A DNA stretch of 64,000 nt from Candidatus Krumholzibacteriota bacterium. Lineage in GTDB: Bacteria; Krumholzibacteriota; Krumholzibacteriia; JAJRXK01. Each line of letters begins with the position of its first letter. Position 1 is the first letter of the stretch. Of this stretch, positions 52,543-61,572 are shown in pieces. Below the pieces are notes generated by a model, which saw nothing but the letters and a program-made list of their open reading frames with translations, was not told the DNA's origin and did no database searches. The stretch lies in assembly GCA_029262065.1 (NCBI GenBank), contig JAJDAC010000017.1, forward strand, positions 186,001 through 250,000. The letters are read 5' to 3'. Both the position numbers and the translations under genes were made by a program.

Positions 52543-53724
52543 CTACCTTTGGCTTCCACCTGGATCTTCTTCGGTGGCGGGCATGACAGTGCTCTGCATA
52601 CCGTTCGACTGGTACGGCGAGGTCATTGCGCTCCAGTCAACAGAATCGTGGCTAACGAGCACTGCCTGTAGAAACGTATTTACCGCCTCCACGACCAATA
52701 CGTGTTTGGCCTGGTGCTCGGCCGTGGCGGTACCCAAGAGCCGCAGTTGGGCGGGATCGTCCGAGAAGCTGCCATGATCAGCACCCGGAATGTCTACGAC
52801 CACGCGGGTCGCCAGAGTCAGTCTTTCCAGCACGTCATTGTATCCAATGCCTTCCTCGCTCGGCCGGCGCGCTGCAAAAATTGGCACGCTATGCCGCTGT
52901 GGAGTGAAGAACGGTGAGCTCACCACATCGTTTTCCGATCCTAGAGTCCACGAGGCATCCAAAGCCACGACCGCATCGACCAGGGGATTGCGCCCCTGAA
53001 GGAGTAGTGCGACATCCCCGCCGGTACTGTACCCCATCGCGGCGACGCGCCTGCGATCCACGAACGGTTCCTCGATTACCGCACCAAGAGCAACTTCCAG
53101 GTCCCGCACCTGATGCTCCACACTTACTGCGTCGGATTGAAAATCGTAGGTCCACAACCCAGGGTTGAGCTGGGGTACGGTAGCCACAACAATCCCGTGC
53201 GTCGCCAGGTATTCAGCCAGGATCGTGTTGTCCGGAGCGCGGTTGAACCACCCTGCGGAGTACACCACGAGTGGGAATCTTCCGGGCGCGGAATTCGCTT
53301 CCGAACATACGGCTGTCTCCGTGCTCATCAAGCGATCGAATGCGACACTATCGCGGTTGGCGACGCCCTGATACGAATATTCATCCCAGTCACGGGTGAC
53401 CTGTACGAGATCGTCGAACTCAGCCGATGGTGCGTTCATGTACAGGTAGTCACGCAACTGCATGCGATCTGGATGACTGCACGTGGCGGGGAACCAGACA
53501 TCAACGCGAATTGGTCGCGCAACACTTCCGGTCGGCGAGTCCAGCGCCGAGCTGCGCGGCCAAACCCGGCTGTGATCGAATGTCCATATCCGCTTGAACC
53601 CGACCTCGTAGCGTCCCGCGACGAGACCGTCCCAGAGAGGTGCGGTTTCAGAACGTGCATCCGAGGGTGTGCCCGTTGCGATGATTGTGGTCAGGATCAC
53701 CGAAGCAAATGGTCTCCAGTTCAT
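52543..53724 (-). CDS. Secreted alpha/beta hydrolase
   Basis: 393 aa. Signal peptide ends GTPSDA. Catalytic motif GYSTGG (nucleophile Ser, about residue 226) with VVALDAS and GADHGSFSDD supplying the likely Asp and His. The size and VYSAGWFNRAPDNTILAEYLATHG strand resemble PAF-acetylhydrolase/dienelactone-hydrolase-like enzymes. Substrate unknown; likely an ester. The gene runs leftward and ends at TAG 52543, after which the frame remains open. Confidence 0.85.
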   Translation of the reverse strand: MNWRPFASVILTTIIATGTPSDARSETAPLWDGLVAGRYEVGFKRIWTFDHSRVWPRSSALDSPTGSVARPIRVDVWFPATCSHPDRMQLRDYLYMNAPSAEFDDLVQVTRDWDEYSYQGVANRDSVAFDRLMSTETAVCSEANSAPGRFPLVVYSAGWFNRAPDNTILAEYLATHGIVVATVPQLNPGLWTYDFQSDAVSVEHQVRDLEVALGAVIEEPFVDRRRVAAMGYSTGGDVALLLQGRNPLVDAVVALDASWTLGSENDVVSSPFFTPQRHSVPIFAARRPSEEGIGYNDVLERLTLATRVVVDIPGADHGSFSDDPAQLRLLGTATAEHQAKHVLVVEAVNTFLQAVLVSHDSVDWSAMTSPYQSNGMQSTVMPATEEDPGGSQR

Positions 53725-53971
53725 GAACGCTCGATTCTACTCGAAGCGCATCGCCGAGTCGCAACCATAAGAATATTCCAACTGGGTGGCATGTTGCGTA
53801 GCTGCAGGCGTGCTGAGGATGGGATTTGCCTGATGCTCTATATAGTACTATTCGCACCATACGCAGTCAATCACAAAGCCGACTCTTCGTCAGCCCCATC
53901 AACCACGAGCGCCGAAATCCAAGTTAACTGAGAGTGAGCAAAAGCGGGATAAGACCCTGGTGACCTTCGGT

Positions 53972-55813
53972 TCACCCGCCCAGCACGATGGCCCGCATCT
54001 TGACCTCGCCGCCGAAACGAGCACGTACGTGGTATACGCCGGCGGCCACCGCATTGCCCGCCTCGTCGCGACCATCCCAGAACACGCCGTGCGACCCCTC
54101 CGTCTCGAGTTGTGAGATGAGGCGTTGGACCCGTCGTCCGCGCACGTCGAACACGTCCACCTCGACGTGGCCGGCCTGGCTTAGCTGGTAGTGAATGGTA
54201 GTGCCAACCCCGAACGGGTTCGGGACGTTTGGCTCCAGCACCAGAGACGACCCGACCGCCGGTGCCGCAACGGGAGAACAGGCGATGAGCTGGGTGCCCT
54301 GGTTGTTCGCTTCGCGGTCTTCCGCCACTGCGTCTTCCGGGTCCAGAACCATAATGAGCGTATGCGGGGCCGGCGTGGGCAGGTTCACGGTAAACACCTT
54401 CATCACCTCGTCCCCGTCAACCAGGTCGGTGTCCACGTAGCTCTGCACCAGGCTCCAGGGCTCGACCACGTCCAGGTAGAAGTGCACCGTGACGCTGGGC
54501 ACCACGACCCCGGGGCCAAACCCGTAGACCCGGTAGGTGGCCGTGACCTCGGCAACCTGGGTGCTGAGGCACGCAGAAACGGTCACGTCGCTGTTCGAGG
54601 TATCCAGATCGCGCACGACATGGCGCACCCGATAGACCGTGCCAGGAGGCGGGCGGTCGAGAACGTACAGGTTGCCGTCGGGCCCGGTGTCCAGGTCGGT
54701 CACGCTGATGAAGTCGCCGATGATCAGCAGATCGCGCTCGGTGTTGTCGTCGGCCACGAGATCCTGCAGCAAGGGGTCCGTGAAGACCAATGCGTCACGC
54801 GCAGCATTCAGTTCGAAGTGGAAGATGCTGCCCGACGTGAAGTCGGTAACGAACAGGGTGTTTTCGTACGCCGCGCCGAGCTGGTCTGAATCGAAGAACT
54901 CGAGTGCGGTGATGCCGCGCGAGTCGAGCCAGGAGAACTCGGGGTCGGAGTAGAAGGCGCCAGCCACCATGACCAGGTCGGCCACGCCCTGCGGGTCGCG
55001 GGAATCGGGTCCCATGATCTGCTTCCAGCCCGAATTCAGGCCCGCGTCGACGCGGTTGATCTCGTCGTACTCGGCGGGTCCGTTCTCGGTTTGCCAAAGA
55101 GCCCCCGTGACGGGATCGAAGTCGAGCCCGTAGCCGTTGCGGATGCCATAGGCGAAGTAGGCCTCGTAGCCCGGTACCGCGAGGAACGGATTGCCCGCGG
55201 CCGGCGTGCCGTCGTCTTCCAGTCGGAAGATGACGCCCGTGTCGTCGGGCTGGCCGCCGGCCACGTTCTGCAACACGCCGTTCTGGAGCTGATCGCCCAT
55301 GACCACGTACAGCTTGTCGTCGGGACCGAAGATCAGGATGCCGCCGTTGTGGTTGAAACCGGGGTTGGCCGGGAGGTCCATCAGGAGAAGCGGATTGACG
55401 AGGTTGCTGCCGTCGTAGGTGTAGCGATAGACCCGGTTGCCCAAAATGTTCGCGGGAACGTTGGTGTCGGCGCCAGTCGAACTCTCGGAGTAGAAGAGAT
55501 AGACGAAGCCGTTGGTGTCGAACTGCGGATGGACGGCGATACCCAGCAGGCCACCTTCCATGCTGCCCGTGTTCACGGCGACGTCGCCGACCTCGACCGC
55601 CGTGCCCCCGGTGACGCGAAGGATCTTACCGGTGCGCTGCTCGATGACGAAGAAGTCGTCGTCGGCCAGGAATTCCATCTGGCTGGGCAGAGCGAAGCCG
55701 CTGGCAACCGTGTCGACGATGAGGCGGGGGTCGCTCAGGGTCTGGGCGCGGGCAAGCATGGGGAGCGCGAAGAGGACTGTGATGGCGAGAGCAAGGCGGA
55801 CCGGGTGTTTCAT
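53972..55813 (-). CDS. Secreted PQQ-dependent sugar dehydrogenase-like protein with T9SS-like tail
   Basis: 613 aa. Signal peptide (ending ARAQ). A six-bladed propeller (about 25-405) with GGLLGIAVHPQF, HNGGILIFGPDDKLYV and YGLDFDPVTGALWQTENGP matches soluble glucose/aldose sugar dehydrogenases that bind PQQ. A CARDB-like domain follows (about 410-520, VTVHFYLDVVEPWSLVQ). The end carries PNVPNPFGVGTTIHYQL and VDVFDVRGRRVQRL, the FlgD-Ig/T9SS sorting tail. Likely surface-exposed and able to oxidise sugars with PQQ as cofactor. Confidence 0.9.
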   Translation of the reverse strand: MKHPVRLALAITVLFALPMLARAQTLSDPRLIVDTVASGFALPSQMEFLADDDFFVIEQRTGKILRVTGGTAVEVGDVAVNTGSMEGGLLGIAVHPQFDTNGFVYLFYSESSTGADTNVPANILGNRVYRYTYDGSNLVNPLLLMDLPANPGFNHNGGILIFGPDDKLYVVMGDQLQNGVLQNVAGGQPDDTGVIFRLEDDGTPAAGNPFLAVPGYEAYFAYGIRNGYGLDFDPVTGALWQTENGPAEYDEINRVDAGLNSGWKQIMGPDSRDPQGVADLVMVAGAFYSDPEFSWLDSRGITALEFFDSDQLGAAYENTLFVTDFTSGSIFHFELNAARDALVFTDPLLQDLVADDNTERDLLIIGDFISVTDLDTGPDGNLYVLDRPPPGTVYRVRHVVRDLDTSNSDVTVSACLSTQVAEVTATYRVYGFGPGVVVPSVTVHFYLDVVEPWSLVQSYVDTDLVDGDEVMKVFTVNLPTPAPHTLIMVLDPEDAVAEDREANNQGTQLIACSPVAAPAVGSSLVLEPNVPNPFGVGTTIHYQLSQAGHVEVDVFDVRGRRVQRLISQLETEGSHGVFWDGRDEAGNAVAAGVYHVRARFGGEVKMRAIVLGG

Positions 55814-55940
55814 GGTGTCCTCCGTTTGTTCGGCCAGCCCGCGAACGTGAGTTTTCGGACACTACGGGCCAGGGCAACCGATGCGACGGTCTACTTCGTG
55901 ACGAATCGGACACTACTTCTTACGAGTGGTGGAGCAGCAA

Positions 55941-56618
55941 CTAGAACCAGCCCTTGACCGCTCCCCAGCTCTGGATCTCGGTCCGAACCGGCGGCGCGTC
56001 GGTCGTTACGACTTCGATGGCCTTGATCGCCGGGTTCTCTATTTGGTGAATGAACTCGATGTCGATATCCACCTGGCCGGCATCATCATCGGCCGGGGAA
56101 TCGGCCTGGACCACGATCAGACGACCGAAACCGACGTTACAACCGAACTCTGCAAACGGGTCGATGTTGTCGAGACTGCTGTCGAGTTCGCCTTCGATCA
56201 ACACATCGAACTGGCGAAACCCCGCGACGCAGCCGGGGTTGAAGATCTCGGCAAAGTACAAGCGCACTTCGTAGGTTCCTGGATCCACGGGGAATACATA
56301 CTTCATTTCGGATCCACTCGTCACGTCGTAGCGCTCAGCTTGAATGACCGACATCGGGACGTTGGTCGGCAGTAACGACATGTCGATGGCGGCGCCGGTG
56401 GAACCGGTGTTGTTCGACCCCGCGGCCCAGTACGTCGAGGGCGCCGCGACGGAGTCCGCGGACCAATCGGGTCCGGCATCGAGGGACGCCACTGTTCCCC
56501 CGCCGCAGTTGACGCGGTATACCACGGTCTGGGCGCTGGCGGAGGTGGCCAGGAGAGTCACAACACACACACAACCAAGCACAAGGGCAAGGCGCTGGTA
56601 AGCATTCACGAGTTTCAT
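55941..56618 (-). CDS. Secreted malectin-domain protein with C-terminal SWGAVK motif
   Basis: 225 aa from ATG 56618, which has GAGGA 8 bases upstream; the frame is open further, through an integrase remnant, but that extension is not coding. Signal peptide ends ATSASAQ. The malectin-type domain (about 30-190) has YRVNCGGGTVASLDAGPDWSAD and YEVRLYFAEIFNPG, as in di-glucose-binding malectin folds. Tail QSWGAVKGWF matches the shared C-terminal motif. Likely binds sugars outside the cell. Next to the tRNA-Lys island scar. Confidence 0.85.
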   Translation of the reverse strand: MKLVNAYQRLALVLGCVCVVTLLATSASAQTVVYRVNCGGGTVASLDAGPDWSADSVAAPSTYWAAGSNNTGSTGAAIDMSLLPTNVPMSVIQAERYDVTSGSEMKYVFPVDPGTYEVRLYFAEIFNPGCVAGFRQFDVLIEGELDSSLDNIDPFAEFGCNVGFGRLIVVQADSPADDDAGQVDIDIEFIHQIENPAIKAIEVVTTDAPPVRTEIQSWGAVKGWF

Positions 56619-56767
56619 TTGGAGTTTCCTCAGTGGTGAGAGCCCTTGGAGATAGGGCGAACAAACGCGCAGCTTCGGCGTGCGACGGGAGCGATGCGAA
56701 TCACGCTTGAGTCTACCACAGGCGGCTCCTGGAAACACAACCACGGCCGTGCCCCGTCCGGAGTCAC

Positions 56768-56888
56768 GAGACAAGTACTTGCCAGCGTCTTTCAAATACG
56801 TTTCGTCGGACTCCCGACCAGAGGTGGAATCCGACTCTGACGGCTAACCCGTTGCCAACTTGGAAGAAACAATTGGTACGCCGCCAGG
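56768..56888 (-). pseudogene. Integrase 5' remnant with attachment-site scar
   Basis: This block matches 62836-63048 with an internal deletion of about 100 bases. Right to left it has the 18-base tRNA-Lys 3' end (AATTGGTACGCCGCCAGG, 56871-56888), the conserved 60-base segment upstream of the integrase, and codons for TYLKDAGKYLS, matching AYLKDAGNYLS of the fragment at 62.8 kb. It is an old second copy of the same integration. The rest of the 306-base gap between genes holds nothing else that I can see. Confidence 0.7.
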
Positions 56889-56924
56889 AACCTTGGCTAC
56901 TGTGCCCCACCCAGTCTCTTTCGA

Positions 56925-57785
56925 CTATTCACGACGATTCGATACATTCCCGACCCGCCTCCACGCACCGTCCTGCTTGGCGTAGAGTTCAACCCACGCC
57001 CACACCGAGTTGCGTTGTTCGCCGTCACGCTCGCTCGCAATCTGCACCTGGCAGATTACCCAGCCCAGTGTTCCGTCTTCGGAAACCCGCACGACCGGCT
57101 CGACCAGATCGCGATACTCGCTGAACGTCGTTGACTCGAGGTAGGGCTGGAGCCTCGCCCGACGATCTTCAATGGAAGGTCGGGAAATCTCACCACGATT
57201 TGCGCTCACATAGCTTTCGGACTCTTCCGCCATCCACGCGTCGAGATCACCTTCGATATGGTAGCGCAGCACATCACGGTGCATCTGTAGGATCGCTTGT
57301 TCGTCGGTGGGTTCATCGGTGGGTACGTCGTGCAGCGGGGAGTGCAATTGAATGACGTTGCCCTCGGGATCGTGCAGTTGGATGAGGCGGATGCCGTGGG
57401 CCTCGAAGTCCAGCACCCGGGGCCGCTCGCCAGTGTCGGCCTCGACTCGATCGGCAACCACTCTCACGTCGGCAACCGACATCCCGGTCTTCACCAGGCC
57501 ACGGAACCTCGCATCGCCGTCCGCCACGGTGCTACGACGATCGAAGATGATCTCGATCGAAACGTGCTCATTGCCGAGGTTCGCGATTCGCCAACGCCCG
57601 TCTTCTGCTGTCGTGTCGTCTACCAACTCGACACCGAAAGCCTGCGAATACCACGCGATGGCCGAGTCCACATCACCCACGTCGACCGCAAAGTACGCGG
57701 GAGCCTTGTACGAGGTGATCCACGACTCGCCATGGGAGCTTGCGGGGAACGCCAAAAGCAAGACGATCAGAATGAGCCTGTGCAT
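56925..57785 (-). CDS. Secreted VOC-domain protein fused to SnoaL/NTF2-like domain
   Basis: 286 aa. Signal peptide (1-19, ending SHG). Glyoxalase/VOC domain about 28-150 (YFAVDVGDVDSAIAWYSQAFGVELVDD, RLIQLHDPEGNVIQLHSP with metal-type His and Glu residues partly kept). SnoaL/NTF2-like domain about 160-285 (AILQMHRDVLRYHIEGDLDAWMAEE). Such fusions occur in detoxification or degradation enzymes. The secreted location is unusual for VOC proteins. Lies between two island scars. Confidence 0.82.
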   Translation of the reverse strand: MHRLILIVLLLAFPASSHGESWITSYKAPAYFAVDVGDVDSAIAWYSQAFGVELVDDTTAEDGRWRIANLGNEHVSIEIIFDRRSTVADGDARFRGLVKTGMSVADVRVVADRVEADTGERPRVLDFEAHGIRLIQLHDPEGNVIQLHSPLHDVPTDEPTDEQAILQMHRDVLRYHIEGDLDAWMAEESESYVSANRGEISRPSIEDRRARLQPYLESTTFSEYRDLVEPVVRVSEDGTLGWVICQVQIASERDGEQRNSVWAWVELYAKQDGAWRRVGNVSNRRE

Positions 57786-57896
57786 GACTGGCCTCGCTGT
57801 CTCAAGACTCTCATATGATTCTCGACAAACGCGGGGAAACGCGTCGATTTGGCTACCTACTGGCCACTAATAACTCATTTTGACTGTTTTGAATAG

Positions 57897-57913
57897 TTGG
57901 GACGCCGCCAGGA
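57897..57913. repeat. Possible attachment-site scar
   Basis: TTGGGACGCCGCCAGGA matches the tRNA-Lys 3' end with one change (TTGGTACGCCGCCAGGG or CCAGGA in the other scar). It lies in the 325-base gap between the VOC gene and a kinase gene; the rest of that gap shows no gene or RNA that I can see. Short, so it could be chance. Confidence 0.35.
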
Positions 57914-58110
57914 ATATGCCGTTCTCTGGTGTCGATCGATCCCACGGCCTTGTTGCAGCGGGAAATCCAATTCATGACGATCGGGTGCAAGGCGGCTCAT
58001 GTAGCCACTTCTTGTAGATGATGGAGCGTCTCTCCGATACGCTTCTGACTCGTGCCAGTTGGACGTCATCAACTCGCCATCGTCCGGAGATTCTTCGATC
58101 GACTTGACCC

Positions 58111-59706
58111 ATGAAGCCAAACGCCACCATCGTCCGTAGATCTGCGGCTGGGCCCAACCGACGAACCCATCCCCTGACGCTCCCACACGACCTTCTCCAG
58201 AAGGTTCGGTCACGGGTCAAACTGGTCGCCATCCTGCTGATGATCGGATTCATCGTGGATCCGGCGATTCACCTGGTCGTTTGGGCGACCTCACAGATGA
58301 CGGGCGGCGCAAGCCCTACGGTCGAGGCCTTGCCTCTCGCCACCAATCTTGTGGCGATCGCGATCTCACTGGTCGTCTGGGCCATAGCGCGATCTCCCCG
58401 GGTGAGCCAGACACGGTTGCTGGAGGTTGGTCTGACGTTCGAGGTATTGATCTGCCTCGTCGTCTCTCTCGACACGCACGAGTACTTCCTGACCCAGGCC
58501 GGCGAGCTGCCTCACCTGACGTGGGTCATTGCCATCATCATCCTGTTTCCGCTGATCATTCCATCGCCGCCGCGAAGCATGCTCCTAGCAGCCATCGCGG
58601 CGGCACTGACGTCGCCGCTGAGCCTTTTCATTCTGCAGGTTCTGGGAAAATATTCCCTTACCAAGGACGACTATCTCCAGGCATCAATCAACCCTGCACT
58701 GGCGGTGGTCCTGGCCTACTTCGCATCTCGCGTCGTCTACGGATTGAGCGTCGACGTGGTACGGGCCCGTCAGATGGGCAGCTATCACCTTGTAGATCTG
58801 TTGGGCCGCGGCGGCATGGGAGAAGTCTGGAAGGCCGAGCACGCCATGCTGGCCCGACCGGCGGCGATCAAACTGATTCCGGCCGAGATGTTGTCATCGA
58901 ACGAGAAGGAGAGTCCGGAGGTAGTGCTTCGGCGTTTCGAGGCGGAGGCCCAGGCAACGGCATCACTGCGATCGCCAAATACCATCGATCTGTACGATTT
59001 CGGTCGGGCCGACGACGGGGCGTTCTACTACGTCATGGAACTTCTGGACGGCATGGATCTGGAGGCTCTGGTTGAGAGATACGGTCCGCTCCCTTCCGAG
59101 CGCGCCGTTCACCTTCTGCGCCAGGTCTGCCGATCGCTCGCCGAGGCGCACGACAAGGGCCTGGTCCATCGCGACATCAAGCCGGCCAACGTCTTCGTCT
59201 GTCGCTACGGGCTCGAGAGCGATTTCGTCAAAGTGCTCGATTTCGGCTTGGTGAAATCCAAGCGGGACACGAACCAAACCGACTTGAAGGCGACGGCCCA
59301 AAACGTCGTCGGCGGGACGCCGGCCTTCATGGCTCCCGAGCAGGCGTTGGGCCGAGAGGATGCCGACAGGCGCTCGGATCTCTACTCCCTTGGATGTGTC
59401 GCCTACTGGCTTCTGACCGGGCGCATGGTGTTCGAAGCGGAGACCGCGATCGAGATGATCACGCACCACATCCAGTCCACGCCAGCTCATCCCTCGATGT
59501 ACGCCGAGACTGCCGTCCCGAAGGGACTCGACCAACTCGTTCTTCGCTGTCTGGAGAAGGGCCCGGCAGACCGGCCTGCGAGCGCCCAGGCCCTGGAGCG
59601 AGAGCTAGCGGCCATCGAGTTTCCGGACGATTGGACCCAAGAGCGCGCGTTGCGCTGGTGGGACGTTCACCAGCCGGTCGGGCGACCCGGAACCGCATCA
59701 CGCTAG
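58111..59706 (+). CDS. Membrane-sensor serine/threonine protein kinase (paralog)
   Basis: 531 aa. About six N-terminal membrane helices (about 33-215), then a kinase domain with LGRGGMGEVWK, ARPAAIKLI, HRDIKPAN, DFGLV, and APEQ. It is a close paralog of the 18.6 kb kinase: both have GEVW-[KR]-A-[EN]-H-x-MLARPAA and tails WTQERALRWWDVHQP or WTAEQRERWWQRHEP. The shared membrane half suggests a common signal. It sits inside the tRNA-Lys island region, so it may have been gained by transfer. ATG preceded by GACTTGACCC; start is not well supported by a ribosome site. Confidence 0.88.
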   Translation: MKPNATIVRRSAAGPNRRTHPLTLPHDLLQKVRSRVKLVAILLMIGFIVDPAIHLVVWATSQMTGGASPTVEALPLATNLVAIAISLVVWAIARSPRVSQTRLLEVGLTFEVLICLVVSLDTHEYFLTQAGELPHLTWVIAIIILFPLIIPSPPRSMLLAAIAAALTSPLSLFILQVLGKYSLTKDDYLQASINPALAVVLAYFASRVVYGLSVDVVRARQMGSYHLVDLLGRGGMGEVWKAEHAMLARPAAIKLIPAEMLSSNEKESPEVVLRRFEAEAQATASLRSPNTIDLYDFGRADDGAFYYVMELLDGMDLEALVERYGPLPSERAVHLLRQVCRSLAEAHDKGLVHRDIKPANVFVCRYGLESDFVKVLDFGLVKSKRDTNQTDLKATAQNVVGGTPAFMAPEQALGREDADRRSDLYSLGCVAYWLLTGRMVFEAETAIEMITHHIQSTPAHPSMYAETAVPKGLDQLVLRCLEKGPADRPASAQALERELAAIEFPDDWTQERALRWWDVHQPVGRPGTASR

Positions 59707-59787
59707 GGAACGACAACTGCAAGGTCCGGTTGCACTACGTGCTCAAGGCGAGATTGGAAGTACAGGAGCCATAGTGGATGCAGGGTC

Positions 59788-60972
59788 CTACTCGGAAGAA
59801 GCGGACCTGGCGGAGACCGAAAGCGGCGTCACCAGACGCATCAGCACGGCATGATCGTCCTCATTGCCGAGTAGGTACATCGTCCCGTCGGTGTCGAACT
59901 CCAGTCCTGTCCAGAAAACGTCCTCGTCGGGAAGCTCGACGGTTTGGATGACCCGCTTGGTCGTGGTGTCGATTCTCACGATCGACCGTGATCCGATGGT
60001 GATGAACCCCCACATGTCAGTCCCGTCGAACGCTAGCCCCCGGAGGGAACGATCGAACAGGGCACTCTCCACGAGCACGTCTGGTTCGCCGTTGGTGTTG
60101 ACGATCAAGAACTGCTGTTGCCCGGTCGCATCCGCTGCGCCGTGGAGCCAAAGCCGGTCGGTGGCTGAGTTGTACGCGCCGGCCCGGACGGTGATTTCCA
60201 GTCCGAGGTCGTTGCCCGTGTGAACCGTATCGAACACGGTAGTGAGATTGCGACGGAACACATCCGGGCTGCCGCCGCACCCGCAGTGGGTCCACAGGTC
60301 CGTCCCCTGCGAGGTCTGCAAGAATCTGCTCTGCGTAGGCCCCAGCGGTGCCACCAACGAGTTCGTGTCCAGATCGTATGCTTGGATCTGGTTGTCCGTG
60401 GAATTGTAGATCAGATCTCCGTTGTACAGCACCAGATCACCGAAGGAATTCGCCGGGGGAAGACCGGTAGCCTCGACGGCGAAGTTCAATGTGCGACAGG
60501 TCACACTGGAAGGCAGGGCAAGCTGACGTTCGAAAAGAGCAACGACACCCTCGGGGCTGGCCACCGCCAAATTCTGGGCGTCCAATTCTACGACCGGAAA
60601 GAGGTTTCCACGCTCGGCGTTGAAGGAAAACGCGGGTTCGCGAGAAAAGTCGAGCACCAGGGTGTTCCCGTCGAACAAGGTGAACACGCGCACGCAATCA
60701 TTGGCATCTGTCTTCAGATCCCTGATGTAGGCCCGGGCGAAACCATCGGGCTGGATATCCAGGGCAGTGACCTGCGCTCCTGAAATGAGCGCCGGCGCGA
60801 CGGTTCCCTGCGTCAGCAGCCACGGTCCGTAGATCTCGGTCGGCAACCGGTTCTCCCGCGCGACGTCGGACACGGGGGTGGCCGCAACGATGCTGGTGGG
60901 CTGCTCGCATCCCTGAGTCAATGCAAGGACCAGAGGCAGAAGGATGGGGGCGAATCGGATGATGCCACGCAT
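59788..60972 (-). CDS. Beta-propeller-like lipoprotein
   Basis: 394 aa from ATG 60972, which has AGGGA 6 bases upstream. Signal peptide with lipobox LTQGC (Cys20). The rest has repeated strands with D/N-G turns such as GDLVLYNGDLIYNSTDNQIQAYDLDTNSLV and FDGTDMWGFITIGSRSIVRIDTTTKRVIQTV, which suggests a seven-bladed propeller of the YncE/SMP-30 kind. No catalytic motif. Possible role in binding or sensing outside the cytoplasmic membrane. Confidence 0.75.
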   Translation of the reverse strand: MRGIIRFAPILLPLVLALTQGCEQPTSIVAATPVSDVARENRLPTEIYGPWLLTQGTVAPALISGAQVTALDIQPDGFARAYIRDLKTDANDCVRVFTLFDGNTLVLDFSREPAFSFNAERGNLFPVVELDAQNLAVASPEGVVALFERQLALPSSVTCRTLNFAVEATGLPPANSFGDLVLYNGDLIYNSTDNQIQAYDLDTNSLVAPLGPTQSRFLQTSQGTDLWTHCGCGGSPDVFRRNLTTVFDTVHTGNDLGLEITVRAGAYNSATDRLWLHGAADATGQQQFLIVNTNGEPDVLVESALFDRSLRGLAFDGTDMWGFITIGSRSIVRIDTTTKRVIQTVELPDEDVFWTGLEFDTDGTMYLLGNEDDHAVLMRLVTPLSVSARSASSE

Positions 60973-61159
60973 GTCGATCCCTAACGTCGGAGGGCGGTCC
61001 CGGTCGACTGACCGGACTCGCTCATACATACGAAATCGCGGCGACTGGACTGACATGCTTTCGGAAGAATCTGGGGTCAGCTACACCCCGAGGGGCGCAC
61101 GACCGCGACCAGGAGCTGGCGAGAGCCACTTCGAAGGTTCCGCAAGGTAGTCAACCTAC

Positions 61160-61179
61160 GAGTGTACCCGGGTACACTC
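61160..61179. promoter_or_regulatory. Perfect 20-bp palindrome
   Basis: GAGTGTACCCGGGTACACTC is fully self-complementary with no spacer. It looks like an operator for a dimeric repressor, or a site for a recombinase. It lies 20 bases left of a terminator-like hairpin and near an attachment site. The regulator is unknown. Confidence 0.5.
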
Positions 61180-61198
61180 CTGCTTCGTGCGCGATCAA

Positions 61199-61225
61199 AA
61201 GGCCCGCCGCAACGCGGCGGGCCTT
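61199..61225 (-). terminator. Intrinsic terminator of the leftward gene
   Basis: AAGGCCCGCCGC and GCGGCGGGCCTT form a perfect 12-bp stem with loop AAC. Read on the minus strand the stem is followed by TTTT, so it would end transcripts from the secreted-protein gene at 61573-62457. Confidence 0.8.
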
Positions 61226-61293
61226 CAGGGGAATCGAAGTGTCAGTGCGGTCGAAACGACCGCACCGCGCCCGTCGCACATGGGGTCGCGAAG

Positions 61294-61334
61294 AATTGGT
61301 ACGCCGCCAGGGACTTGAACCCCGAACCTACTGA
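61294..61334. repeat. Left 41-nt attachment repeat (att)
   Basis: AATTGGTACGCCGCCAGGGA and the next 21 bases are identical to 63030-63070, the 3' half of tRNA-Lys. The sequence to the right of it is different. This is a classic att duplication from integrase action. Confidence 0.9.
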
Positions 61335-61572
61335 ATTTGAGAAAGTTGCATTGCCACCCGCGCCGGTTATGAGCTTCGACAACGCCGGCGGAATGCCTTG
61401 GACAGTATGCCGTAGTGTCCGAGAATACAAACGACGTCATGCTGCCCGCCGATGGTAGACAACGCGTTCGTCTACAACGCACTGTTGCATTGGAACGACA
61501 TCGACGAGCTGAAACGGCCCGAGGCAGAGGTCGGCGACGAAGCCGGGGAGTGACCGCAGAACCGAGCAAAAA

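Larger units (their letters stand above)
60973..61572. other. 600-base non-coding stretch with regulatory and island features
   Basis: Holds a perfect 20-bp palindrome (61160-61179), a strong hairpin terminator (61199-61225) and the left attachment repeat (61294-61334). Reading frames across it run through the hairpin and the tRNA fragment and have no known homology, so I do not call a gene. Confidence 0.6.

Noticed and set aside
61162-61458. Open frame across the terminator and att repeat
   Set aside because: It runs through a strong hairpin and tRNA-derived DNA and has no known homology.
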